DNA from: JBCCLJ01 sp039026915
GTDB lineage: Bacteria > Acidobacteriota > Thermoanaerobaculia > Multivoradales > Multivoraceae
Assembly: GCA_039026915.1 (NCBI GenBank)
Contig: JBCCLJ010000214.1
Location: 1 to 11,681 of the forward strand
Reading direction: 5' to 3'
DNA length: 11,681 bases
Below are positions 1-7,238 of the stretch, piece by piece (within the stretch, counting starts at the first letter, position 1; each line of letters opens with the position of its first letter). The translations under genes were made by a program, and so were the position numbers. A model generated the notes under the pieces. The model was not told where the DNA came from. It did no database searches and saw only the letters and a program-made list of their open reading frames with translations.

Positions 1-3
1 AAC

Positions 4-23
4 GGGCGCAGGGGTTTGCGCCC
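4..23. repeat. Perfect hairpin at the left edge, possible terminator
   Basis: A 7-bp perfect inverted repeat (GGGCGCA at 4-10, TGCGCCC at 17-23) encloses a 6-nt loop. Read on the minus strand it sits 115 nt beyond the kinase stop codon and is followed by GTT before the window ends, so a T-tract may lie just outside. On the plus strand no T-run follows, but it could instead belong to an unseen gene to the left. It may be a terminator or simply a GC-rich palindrome. Confidence 0.35.
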
Positions 24-90
24 TCTGCCCTCGCCGAGCCTCGTCGACGATGGCACCGCATCGACCTCCTCGGCATCGACAAGAACAGAG

Positions 91-108
91 AGCGCAGATC
101 CCTGCGCT
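91..108 (-). terminator. Candidate terminator hairpin of the kinase gene
   Basis: A perfect 7-bp stem (AGCGCAG at 91-97, CTGCGCT at 102-108) has a 4-nt loop and lies about 30 nt past the kinase stop codon on the minus strand. Read in that direction the stem is followed by CTCTGTTCTTGT, which is T-rich for this genome but is not a clean run. The position favours an intrinsic terminator for the VWA-kinase transcript. The imperfect T-tract keeps confidence moderate. Confidence 0.45.
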
Positions 109-137
109 GAGCGCCACGCGAGTTTTTCAGCAAGCCC

Positions 138-2099
138 CTAGGGGCGCAGCTCGGCTCGCACCTCGCCGCGACGGGTCACGCGGATCTGCAGCGTCGTCGA
201 AGCACCGCTCTCGAGGTCGACGTCGAGTCGATCGAGCCTGGCCGGCTTGCCCGCGGGTGCGGCGTAGATGCGCAGTTGCACCGGCTCCGCCGGTAGCTCG
301 AAGGCCGTCGGCAGCGCTTCGGCCTCAGCCTTTCGTCGCGGCTTGAAGGCCCTTCGAAAGACCGTCGACTCGGCTGCGTAGATCGTCAGGATGCCGTCGT
401 CGAGTGGCGTCTCGAAGTCGACCGAGACGCTGACGCCCGGGGCCGCTGGCACGGGAACCGGCTCCTCCAGCACGGCGATTTCGAGGTCCGGAGTCGCGGC
501 GGGCTCCTCGTCGGTCTCGGTCGGCGCCTCCTCGGGCGCCGGCTCGGCTTTCGGCGGCGGTGCGGATCTCCTCGCCGCCCTGCGTACGGGCGGCTGCTCC
601 GGCTCTTCCTCGCTCTCGGCCTCCTCGGGTGGAGGTGGCGGGAAGAGCGTCGCAAGCTCTCGAGGCGGGAGGTCGAGAAGCTCGCCTCCGAAGAGCTCTG
701 CGACGTCGACCGCGAGCGTCGACTGGAGCCGAAGCGGGTTCTTGAACTCGCTGAGCTGATCGTGGAAGAGGACCTGGATGTCGTCCTCGACGCGGATGAA
801 GCGCTCGGTGAAGCGCAGCACCGTCACGTCTTCTTCGACCTGAGACCAGAAGAGCGAGCCTTCGAGGACGTAGTCGGCGCCGACGAGCTCGCCGATCTCC
901 TTGACCGTCGCTGCGCCCTCGGCGCTCTGCTCGACGGTGCTCTGCGAGACGACGCGCACGTCGGGCAGACTCGTCAGGCGATTGGCGACCTCGTCGGTCA
1001 GCAGCTGGGAGAAGCCAGGCATCGCCGAGTCTCCGAGCTCCTCCAGCGGCAGTACCGCGATCGTCGTCGTCAGGGTTTCGGGGACAGGCTCCGGTTCGTC
1101 CGTCGTTGCACCGCCGCCGCGCAGGCCGAAGAAGGCGAGCAGCGCCAGGACGAACAGAGCCGCGAGCCCTGCGGGGAGCCACCAGCGCGGTATGGACGAG
1201 CTCGACGAGCTCTCGCGGTCCTCCAGGGCGCTGGCCGGCATCTGCAGGACGCCGCTGTCGACTTCCGACTTGAGGTCCTGGATCTCGTTGCGCAGGTCGA
1301 GCGCCGTCTGGTAGCGACGGTCCGGGTCCTTCTCGAGGCACCGCCGCACGATGCGACCCAGGTGGTTGGGGAGCTCCGACTTGATCTCGGAGACCGGCTC
1401 GGGCTTGTCGCGCAGGATGGAGGAAATGAGCTCGGCCGAGCTGTCGCCGGAAAAGGGCCTCGTTCCGGTCAGCATCTGATGGAAGAGGATGCCGAGGGAG
1501 AAGAGATCCGTACGCGCATCGAGAGAGCGCCCGGTGAACTGCTCGGGGGCCATGTACGGCACGGTGCCGATGATGCTGCCTTCTTCCGTCAGGGTTTGCG
1601 TCGACGCCTCGATGTTCGAGCCGACGCTGGAGTCGAGCTTGGCGAGCCCGAAGTCGAGCACCTTGACGTGGCCCGACTCGGTGACCATGACGTTGCTGGG
1701 CTTGATGTCGCGGTGCGTGATGCCGCGGTCGTGGGCAGCGGCCAGCGCTTCGACGATCGGTACCGAGTAGCGAAAGAAGTCTTCGAGGCGCATGCCGTCT
1801 GAGGGAATCAGGTCGTCGAGTGCGGAGCCTTCGATCAGCTCCATGGCGAGGAAGTGCACCTCTTCGACTTCCTCGACCGCGTGTACCGTCACGATGTTGG
1901 GATGGTTGAGCGCCGCGATCGTGCGCGCCTCGCGCTGAAACCGACGCAGGCGGTCCTCCTGCTCGGCCATCTCCTCCGGCAGGATCTTCAGTGCGACCTT
2001 GCGCTCCAGCTTCTCGTCCTGAGCGAGATAGACCTCGCCCATGCCGCCCTCGCCGATCTTCTCGACGATGCTGTAGTGCTGGAGTTTTCTGCCGATCAT
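138..2099 (-). CDS. Transmembrane Ser/Thr protein kinase with TolB-like outer domain
   Basis: This 653-residue protein is a Hanks-type kinase fused to an outer sensor or effector region. Residues 9-275 form the kinase domain: glycine loop GEGGMGEVY at 16-24, catalytic Lys38, HRDIKPSN at 129-136, DFG at 149-151 and APE at 184-186, so all key catalytic residues are present. A poly-Ser stretch (297-302) precedes one membrane segment at about 307-326. Residues 345-475 resemble the TolB N-terminal/FlgO-like domain often fused to such kinases (IAVLPLEELGD, ADYVLEGSL). A Pro/Glu/Ala linker (487-555) and a beta-rich C-terminal domain (556-653) that I cannot assign follow. The start at 2099 gives the usual MIGRKLQHY beginning just before the kinase fold; an upstream in-frame ATG at 2165 would add 22 unconserved-looking residues. 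No good Shine-Dalgarno is seen. A weak TAGGAT box lies about 25 nt upstream, so a separate promoter or leaderless start is possible. It lies 102 bp downstream of the VWFA-related gene on the same strand. The substrate is unknown. Confidence 0.93.
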   Translation of the reverse strand: MIGRKLQHYSIVEKIGEGGMGEVYLAQDEKLERKVALKILPEEMAEQEDRLRRFQREARTIAALNHPNIVTVHAVEEVEEVHFLAMELIEGSALDDLIPSDGMRLEDFFRYSVPIVEALAAAHDRGITHRDIKPSNVMVTESGHVKVLDFGLAKLDSSVGSNIEASTQTLTEEGSIIGTVPYMAPEQFTGRSLDARTDLFSLGILFHQMLTGTRPFSGDSSAELISSILRDKPEPVSEIKSELPNHLGRIVRRCLEKDPDRRYQTALDLRNEIQDLKSEVDSGVLQMPASALEDRESSSSSSIPRWWLPAGLAALFVLALLAFFGLRGGGATTDEPEPVPETLTTTIAVLPLEELGDSAMPGFSQLLTDEVANRLTSLPDVRVVSQSTVEQSAEGAATVKEIGELVGADYVLEGSLFWSQVEEDVTVLRFTERFIRVEDDIQVLFHDQLSEFKNPLRLQSTLAVDVAELFGGELLDLPPRELATLFPPPPPEEAESEEEPEQPPVRRAARRSAPPPKAEPAPEEAPTETDEEPAATPDLEIAVLEEPVPVPAAPGVSVSVDFETPLDDGILTIYAAESTVFRRAFKPRRKAEAEALPTAFELPAEPVQLRIYAAPAGKPARLDRLDVDLESGASTTLQIRVTRRGEVRAELRP

Positions 2100-2201
2100 T
2101 GCGCGAGTGAGGGGAGTGTCCGAGATCCTACCCCTACTACGGAATGCGCCGTCGATTGGCGCCACCGGATGGAAGCGCTCGCCGCGCGTTCGACTCCCCG
2201 A

Positions 2202-3920
2202 TCAGCCGCCGACGGGGATGCCCCGCCGGATGAACGACGACTGAGCGCCGATCGTGTCGCGAATGCCCAGGGCGATGTCGTGGTAGCCGGGCTCCATGTC
2301 GAGGTTCAGACGGTAGAGGAACTCCTTGTCCTTGTTCCTCTCCCAGTCCTCCGCGCGAATGTCGATGGGAATCTCGAGCTCGGCGACGTCCGATAGCTCG
2401 TCCTTCTCGTCCTTGGCGGCGAACCAGAGCCTCAGCTTGCCGCGGTGGAGACCCGACTGGGGAATGATCGCCAGAGAAGGCATCGGGATGCGGAGCAGCA
2501 TGGGAACCGTGTAGAGGTTTCCGGCCGGAGTGAGCTTCGGCGGGCCGAACTCGAGGCGGGCGCCCAGCGGGTTGTCCTGCAGATCGAGGTTGAGTGCGGA
2601 GAGCGTACCGTCGTGCATGCGCGTGTCGACCGTCTTCGCTCGGAAGCCGTCGCGGTGGCGGATGGAGTACTTCTTGCGTAGAGCCTTGTCTCGCAGTCGT
2701 ATCTCGATCGAGTGGTAGCGGCCGTCACCGACGTCCGGAAGGGCGTAGCCGAGCGAGTAGAAGTTGCTGAAGTCGACGGCGATCTTGCGCAGGTCCGGCA
2801 GGTACTTGTTGGCGTTGATGATCGCGCGTCCGCCGGTCCGCTCGGCCAGCATCTGCACGGTGCTCTGCAGATTGGAGTTCTGCACCGAATCGATGAAGGT
2901 GCGCTCACCGGCCTGACCCTTGAGCTCGGTCTCGACCGTACCCTGCGCCAGAACCGTGAGGCCGCGGGCGTCGATCGTGTAGAAGCTGACGCGGTTGGCG
3001 TTCGCCTGATTGGCGAGCTCACGGTAGCGGCTCGACATGTCGTACTCCATCGCCTCGTTCAGCGACAGCTGCTCACGCCACTTCTGGTTCACCTGGTAGA
3101 AGATGTCCTCGCCGGCGATCATCGGCAGACCTTCGCTGACGTAGATGATCGCCTTGCGACCGCGCGAGCCGGCGAGGTTGTCGACGATGCTGCGCAGAGC
3201 GTCGATGGTGAAGCTGGTGTCGTTGCGGACCGAGCCCGCGTAATTGCGAGCGAACATCAGGGCCTCGGTGACCGTCTCGGCTTCTTCGATCTGGTTGAAC
3301 AGATCGACGCGCTCGCGCACGCGGTGGATGCGCTGCGCAGAGATGTCTTCGATCTCGATCAGTGCACGGTTGATGTTCTCGGGACGTGCCGTGAACGGGT
3401 GACGGAGATTCAGCTCGCGATCGTAGGTGGCGAGCATGATCTTGTCGTCCGGCGACAGGAAGTTGCGCAGGAACTGGCGCAGCTCGACGAGGACGCGGTT
3501 CCGCTTGAAGGGCGTCAGGTTGAAATTGTCGATGTAGACGACGACGTGCAGTCTCTGGTCGGGCGGCACCTCTTGCGCCTCTTCTGCGACCGGCTCGGGC
3601 TCCGGAGCCTCGGCGACCTCGGCCTCTTCGGGACCGGCGTCGATGCCACCCTCGGCGCCTGCGATCGGCGACTTGACCGTGTAGAAGTTGCTGATCGGTA
3701 CGACCTTGCCGTCCGCCAGCATTTCGAAGTCAGCCTCGCTGAGGTCACGGATCGGGTTTCCCGCCTTGTCGGTGACGTACACCTCGATGTTGACGATCTC
3801 GACGTTGACCGTCTCGGCGTAGACATCCTGAGGAGCCGACTGCTCTTGCGCGACGGCAGAGGCGGGAAAGGTGCTGAGTGCGAAGGCGGTGCACAGAGCA
3901 CCGAGGAAGAACTGTTTCAT
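2202..3920 (-). CDS. Secreted VWFA-related (Acidobacteria-type) protein
   Basis: This 572-residue exported protein resembles the VWFA-related family that is expanded in Acidobacteria. A signal peptide spans residues 1-24 (MKQFFLGALC start, cleavage likely after AVA). Residues 32-82 match the family's N-terminal beta region (VNVEIVNIEVYVTDKAG, then DFEMLADGK). An acidic Pro/Glu linker (94-122) follows, then a VWA fold at about 124-400, starting LHVVVYIDNFN and containing GRKAIIYVSEGLPM. The C-terminal 170 residues look beta-rich. The MIDAS position reads D131-N-F-N-L instead of DxSxS, so both metal-binding serines are missing. An in-frame reading begins further upstream, but the start at 3920 has a signal peptide directly after it and an AGGTGA site 5 nt before it. 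It is transcribed away from the second VWA-like gene and probably leads into the kinase gene. The role is unknown; binding of surface partners or scaffolding is typical of VWA folds but is inferred here. Confidence 0.9.
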   Translation of the reverse strand: MKQFFLGALCTAFALSTFPASAVAQEQSAPQDVYAETVNVEIVNIEVYVTDKAGNPIRDLSEADFEMLADGKVVPISNFYTVKSPIAGAEGGIDAGPEEAEVAEAPEPEPVAEEAQEVPPDQRLHVVVYIDNFNLTPFKRNRVLVELRQFLRNFLSPDDKIMLATYDRELNLRHPFTARPENINRALIEIEDISAQRIHRVRERVDLFNQIEEAETVTEALMFARNYAGSVRNDTSFTIDALRSIVDNLAGSRGRKAIIYVSEGLPMIAGEDIFYQVNQKWREQLSLNEAMEYDMSSRYRELANQANANRVSFYTIDARGLTVLAQGTVETELKGQAGERTFIDSVQNSNLQSTVQMLAERTGGRAIINANKYLPDLRKIAVDFSNFYSLGYALPDVGDGRYHSIEIRLRDKALRKKYSIRHRDGFRAKTVDTRMHDGTLSALNLDLQDNPLGARLEFGPPKLTPAGNLYTVPMLLRIPMPSLAIIPQSGLHRGKLRLWFAAKDEKDELSDVAELEIPIDIRAEDWERNKDKEFLYRLNLDMEPGYHDIALGIRDTIGAQSSFIRRGIPVGG

Positions 3921-3925
3921 GGGGG

Positions 3926-3931
3926 TCACCT
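3926..3931 (-). promoter_or_regulatory. Ribosome binding site of the VWFA-related gene
   Basis: On the minus strand AGGTGA lies 5 nt before the ATG at 3920. It decides the start over the in-frame upstream codons reaching back to 4166, which would put an unrelated Arg-rich segment ahead of the signal peptide. Confidence 0.75.
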
Positions 3932-4139
3932 GCGTCGATGCGCGCGGTCGCGCTCCAGAATGGAGCCCGCGCTGCGTCCGGTCTGAGGAGCCGCGGAGAC
4001 GTCCTGCGGTCGCTCGTCCCGAATGGGTGTCGGGGACGGCATAATCTGACGGTTTTCCGCGTTCGTAAGAATAACAAAGTGCCTCGCCTTCCTGTTCCCG
4101 CGATCCGGCCCAATTCCGGAGTGGATCCGCGGCGCCCCC

Positions 4140-4143
4140 GGAG
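4140..4143 (+). promoter_or_regulatory. Ribosome binding site supporting a TTG start
   Basis: GGAG lies 6 nt before the TTG at 4150-4152. No ATG, GTG or TTG occurs in this frame over at least the preceding 40 nt, so this site is the main support for the rare start codon. Confidence 0.65.
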
Positions 4144-4149
4144 ACCCTC

Positions 4150-5412
4150 TTGATCGGTTTTGCCACACTCTTCCTCGGTCTGTTGCTCGGCCCTCACAAC
4201 GTCGAGCTCCTGGCGGACGAGCAGGTCGCGGCCGTGGAGATTCTGCTCGACGGCGCCGTCGTCGCGCGCCTCGAGGACCGCCCCTTCGCGGCCGAGATCG
4301 ACTTCGGCGACACCCTCGAGCCGCACCATCTGGAAGCCGTTGCTCTCGACGAGGCCGGCCAGGAGGTGGAGCGTACCGAGCAGTGGATCAACCTGCCGCG
4401 GCCGCCCGCCGAGGTGACCGTCGTGCTCGTCGAGGACGACGCCGGCCTCGTCCGTCGCGCTCAGGTGGCGTGGAAGGCCCTCGAATACGAGGAGCCTCAG
4501 TCTGTCGCCGTCTCTCTGGACGGTCGGCGTCTCACCGTCGAGGATCCTCGAGATTTCGCTCTCCCGGGCTACGATGCGAATCAGCTCCATCTCCTGAAGG
4601 TCGAGGTCATCTTCGACAACAGTCTGAGTGCCAGCAGCGAGGTCACCTTCGGAGGCTTCTACGCCGACGAGGTCAGCTCGGAGATCACCGCCGTTCCCGT
4701 CGACATGAAGGCCTTCGGTGCGATTCTGCCGCAGGCCGGGCAGCGGTCCTCCAGCTTTCGGGTCGGCGGCGAGCCGCTCCTGGTCGCAGGAGTCGAGAAG
4801 GGGCCGGCGGAAGTTCTTTTCGTTCGTGACGCCAACGCCAAGGACGCTCTGATCGCCCTGCACCCTCAGTACGGACGCAACATTCCGCTTTCGCTCGGCA
4901 AGGATCATCGGCTGCGCGTGCTCTGGGCGACGCCGCAGATTCGCGAAGTCGGCGAGTCGCAGCACGCTCTCTTCCCGCGCTCGGCCGATCTCGAGGCGTC
5001 CGACGGCGAGCTCTACTGGTATCTGAGCCGACTCGTGTGGCCGACCAACGCCGCGTCTCAGAAGGTGGCCGACGCCGTCGCCGTCGGCGGCATGGCCGCC
5101 GCCGCCAGAAACCGCCGCCGCGCCGTCGTGCTGCTTCTGGGACCCCGACGCGACGATGCAGCACTCCTCGAGCCGTCGCAGGTGCGCGGCTATCTGAAGG
5201 CGATGCGCGTTCCCCTTCACGTCTGGAGCACGCACCCCAAGGAGTGGCAGGGCAACGGCTGGGGCGACGTCGAAGACGTGTCGACGATCTGGAAGCTCGC
5301 CCGGGCGACGCGCCGGCTGCGCCGTGCTCTCGAGCAGCAGAGGATCGTCTGGCTCGAAGGCGAGCACCTGCCCCAGCAGATCGAAGTCGGGACAGGTGCG
5401 AGCGGGCGTTAA
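4150..5412 (+). CDS. Secreted VWA-like protein with N-terminal Ig-like beta domains
   Basis: This 420-residue protein is probably exported and related to the divergent VWFA-related gene. A short hydrophobic N-terminus (MIGFATLFLGLLLG) has no Lys or Arg, which is unusual for a signal peptide. Residues 16-90 look like a bacterial Ig-like domain (VEILLDGAVVARLEDRP, then LEAVALDEAGQEV), and a second beta region follows to about 190. Residues 220-400 fit a VWA fold: strand EVLFVRDANAK at the MIDAS position, a central RRRAVVLLLG strand at 322-331, then YLKAMRVPLHVWSTH and a terminal helix. The MIDAS reads D227-A-N-A-K, so both serines of DxSxS are replaced, one by Lys. The terminal QRIVWLEGEHLP segment recalls the end of other Acidobacteria VWA proteins. 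The start is a TTG with GGAG 6 nt upstream. It ends 10 bp from the convergent VOC gene. VWA assignment is moderate confidence; function is unknown. Confidence 0.85.
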   Translation: MIGFATLFLGLLLGPHNVELLADEQVAAVEILLDGAVVARLEDRPFAAEIDFGDTLEPHHLEAVALDEAGQEVERTEQWINLPRPPAEVTVVLVEDDAGLVRRAQVAWKALEYEEPQSVAVSLDGRRLTVEDPRDFALPGYDANQLHLLKVEVIFDNSLSASSEVTFGGFYADEVSSEITAVPVDMKAFGAILPQAGQRSSSFRVGGEPLLVAGVEKGPAEVLFVRDANAKDALIALHPQYGRNIPLSLGKDHRLRVLWATPQIREVGESQHALFPRSADLEASDGELYWYLSRLVWPTNAASQKVADAVAVGGMAAAARNRRRAVVLLLGPRRDDAALLEPSQVRGYLKAMRVPLHVWSTHPKEWQGNGWGDVEDVSTIWKLARATRRLRRALEQQRIVWLEGEHLPQQIEVGTGASGR

Positions 5413-5422
5413 GAGCCCTCGA

Positions 5423-5827
5423 TCAGCCTTCCTGGAGCAACTCGACCCAGTTGCCTTCGGGATCCTCGATCATCGAGATCTTGATGCCGGGGCGGATGTC
5501 TGTCGGTTTGACGACCACGTTGTAGCCGGCGTCGGCCGCCGCCTGCGTCGTCGCTTCGAGGTTGGAGACCGTGATCGTGAAGTAGCGCATGCCGGTCGCG
5601 CCGTTCAGACCACCCGGGGGAGAGGTCGCCTCCGGCGCGTTCTCGAAGCTGACGATCTTGACCACGGAACCGCCGACGAGGAGCCGGTGCATGGTCATAC
5701 CGCCGGGCATGTCGAGCTTCGTCTGGTACGGCAGTCCGAGCGTGTCGCGGTAGAACTGGAGAGCTGCTTCGGGGTCGCGCACGACGATTCCCAGGTCGAT
5801 CGAGTCTTTGGCGATACTGGAGGTCAT
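5423..5827 (-). CDS. VOC-superfamily (glyoxalase/bleomycin-resistance fold) protein
   Basis: This 134-residue cytoplasmic protein has two beta-alpha-beta-beta-beta halves. The first begins IDLGIVVRDPEAALQFYRD followed by TLGLPY, and the second begins MRYFTITVSNLEA and ends EDPEGNWVELL. This is the standard single-domain VOC length. Aligned by eye with metal-dependent members, the four ligand positions read Asp11, Lys57, Tyr82 and Glu129 instead of the usual His/Gln and Glu set. Only the last is canonical, so it may not be a metal enzyme of the glyoxalase I type. The substrate cannot be told. The ATG at 5827 has AAGGA 8 nt upstream; a longer in-frame extension has no family similarity. It is divergent from the protease gene (69-bp gap) and convergent with the VWA-like gene (10-bp gap), so it is probably a single-gene transcript. 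Confidence 0.92.
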   Translation of the reverse strand: MTSSIAKDSIDLGIVVRDPEAALQFYRDTLGLPYQTKLDMPGGMTMHRLLVGGSVVKIVSFENAPEATSPPGGLNGATGMRYFTITVSNLEATTQAAADAGYNVVVKPTDIRPGIKISMIEDPEGNWVELLQEG

Positions 5828-5835
5828 GAGTTTCT

Positions 5836-5840
5836 TCCTT
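5836..5840 (-). promoter_or_regulatory. Ribosome binding site of the VOC gene
   Basis: On the minus strand AAGGA lies 8 nt before the ATG at 5827. It supports the 134-residue product over a reading that could begin as far upstream as 6298. Confidence 0.7.
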
Positions 5841-5896
5841 GGAGAGCAACGAGGCGGTGCTTGCTGCGAGTGTGGGGGTTGCGCCATGCTACCCGG

Positions 5897-7231
5897 ATGA
5901 GTCCGAGGAAGCCGATCGTTTTCGCCGTCTTCGCTCTGGTCGGCGCCGGGCTCGTGGCGCAGGAGCCTCCCGTGAAGCCCAGCCGCGAACTGTTGGGACG
6001 AGGCGCAGCCTTCAGCGACGTCGAAGAGCGACTTCTGGTCCAGGCGGGAGCCGCGATTCGTGAGCGTCCAGAGGTCGAGGCCGCGATCACAGGGCGGTTG
6101 GACGTGCCGACGGAGCTCGTCGTTCGCGCTCGTCGAGGCTCCTGGATCCAGGTCGAGCACGAGGGCTATCTCGGCTGGCTGCTGCCCGGCCAGGACAGTG
6201 GCGACGCCGTCGCCTCGGATCTCGAGGAACAGATCGAGACGATTCGAGTGCGCGCCGAAGAGCGCCGTCAGCGTGTCGAGAAGGAGCGCCGCCGACACCG
6301 GACGCGGCGTTCTCGCGCCGAACAGCTGATGCCCACGGCTCGCCGAGAGGCGCTGGGAGGCTTCGACGTTCTGACCGAGCTCGCACCCTCGGACGCGCGA
6401 TGGACGCGTCTACGCCGGGTCGCCGAGTCGCTCGAACGACTCTTCCTCTCCCGGCTCGGCCTGTCGTCGCCCCCGGTGAGGCCGACGCGGCTCGAGCAGC
6501 GACTGCTCGACGACGGCACGCTCGAGGTTCGCGACCAGATCTTCCTCTTCTCGAGCGAGGCTCAGTATCGCCGCTACCTGGACCAGGAGGGAGACCTCGC
6601 CGCCTTCGACCTCGGCGGTCATGCACAGGCCGGGACCGCTGCGCTCTTCCTCGGCGCGGACGAGACCTATCTCGCGAGCTTCGTCCACGAAGCGGTCCAT
6701 CTGCTCAGCTTCAGGCTCTTTGGAGGGCGGCTGCCGGACTGGCTCGAGGAAGGGCTCTCGGAGGATCTTTCCTGGTCGCGGATCGGCGCTGACGGTGTGC
6801 TCGAACCGGGCACCTTCCAGCCCTTCTCCCGTCGCGTCGTCGAGACCCGGCGCACGAGAACGGTGCAGCTCTGGTTCCCTGGGCAGCTGTCTCAGGTCTG
6901 CGCCGCACAGCGGCGCTGGCGAGGGCGTCCGCCGGACCCGGTCAACGTCAGCGCTCTCGACTTCAAGGCCTTCGTCGATCCCCTGCGTCGCATCGAGAGC
7001 TACACGCTGGCGGGACTGATGACGAGAGCGCTGCTGACGCAGGAGTCGGCTCCCGTGCGAGCGGCCCGGGAGTTGCTGCGGGATGAGCTTCGGCAGCGTT
7101 GGCAGGCGGAGCGCAACGAACGCATCGAGGTTCCACTGGACCGTGAGCTCGCGGCTGAGCTGGCTCAGCACGTCAAGGGGCAGCTCGCCGATCTGGCGGG
7201 GGCCTGCAAGGCCATGAGGTCGCTGGGCTGA
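5897..7231 (+). CDS. Secreted SH3-like/HExxH metalloprotease (peptidase MA-like)
   Basis: This 444-residue protein has a signal peptide (MSPRKPIVFAVFALVGAG, cleavage likely after residue 21). Residues 35-97 resemble a bacterial SH3 domain (GSWIQVEHEGYLGWLLPG), a fold that often binds cell-wall peptides. A highly charged, probably coiled-coil helix covers about 105-145. The catalytic region carries HEAVH at 264-268 with zinc ligands His264 and His268, catalytic Glu265 and probable third ligand Glu285 in LPDWLEEGLSE, the gluzincin pattern of peptidase MA-like proteins. It therefore probably acts outside the cytoplasm on protein or envelope substrates, which are unknown. The start at 5897 is chosen because the signal peptide follows at once. 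No strong ribosome binding site is visible, and in-frame GTG (5870) and TTG (5879) codons are alternatives. The histidine kinase gene follows on the same strand after 113 bp. Confidence 0.88.
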   Translation: MSPRKPIVFAVFALVGAGLVAQEPPVKPSRELLGRGAAFSDVEERLLVQAGAAIRERPEVEAAITGRLDVPTELVVRARRGSWIQVEHEGYLGWLLPGQDSGDAVASDLEEQIETIRVRAEERRQRVEKERRRHRTRRSRAEQLMPTARREALGGFDVLTELAPSDARWTRLRRVAESLERLFLSRLGLSSPPVRPTRLEQRLLDDGTLEVRDQIFLFSSEAQYRRYLDQEGDLAAFDLGGHAQAGTAALFLGADETYLASFVHEAVHLLSFRLFGGRLPDWLEEGLSEDLSWSRIGADGVLEPGTFQPFSRRVVETRRTRTVQLWFPGQLSQVCAAQRRWRGRPPDPVNVSALDFKAFVDPLRRIESYTLAGLMTRALLTQESAPVRAARELLRDELRQRWQAERNERIEVPLDRELAAELAQHVKGQLADLAGACKAMRSLG

Positions 7232-7238
7232 AGCCCTT

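Larger units (their letters stand above)
3921..4149. promoter_or_regulatory. Divergent intergenic region with AT-rich patch (4040-4080), likely promoters
   Basis: This 229-bp gap separates two divergent VWA-like genes. Most of it is GC-rich, but 4040-4080 is markedly AT-rich. It contains CATAAT on the plus strand (4040-4045, five of six matches to a -10 box) and GATTAT on the minus strand (four of six) with TTACGA 16 bp upstream. No convincing -35 accompanies the plus-strand box. A small inverted repeat, CTCCA/TGGAG at 3953-3965, would lie in the leader of the minus-strand mRNA. Both genes are probably driven from the AT-rich patch, but exact start sites cannot be fixed. Confidence 0.4.

Noticed and set aside
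2712..3986. Plus-strand open frame (424 codons) opposite the VWFA-related gene
   Set aside because: No domain or signal peptide; the minus strand has a signal peptide, ribosome binding site and VWA fold.
3745..5367. Long minus-strand open frame (540 codons) opposite the second VWA-like gene
   Set aside because: Its translation has no recognisable domain, while the plus strand encodes a coherent protein with a ribosome binding site. Such frames arise from codon bias in GC-rich genes.
5886..5891. TAGCAT box (minus strand) resembling the TAGGAT before the kinase gene, as a shared promoter motif
   Set aside because: Only two copies, different distances to the start codons and no matching -35 elements.
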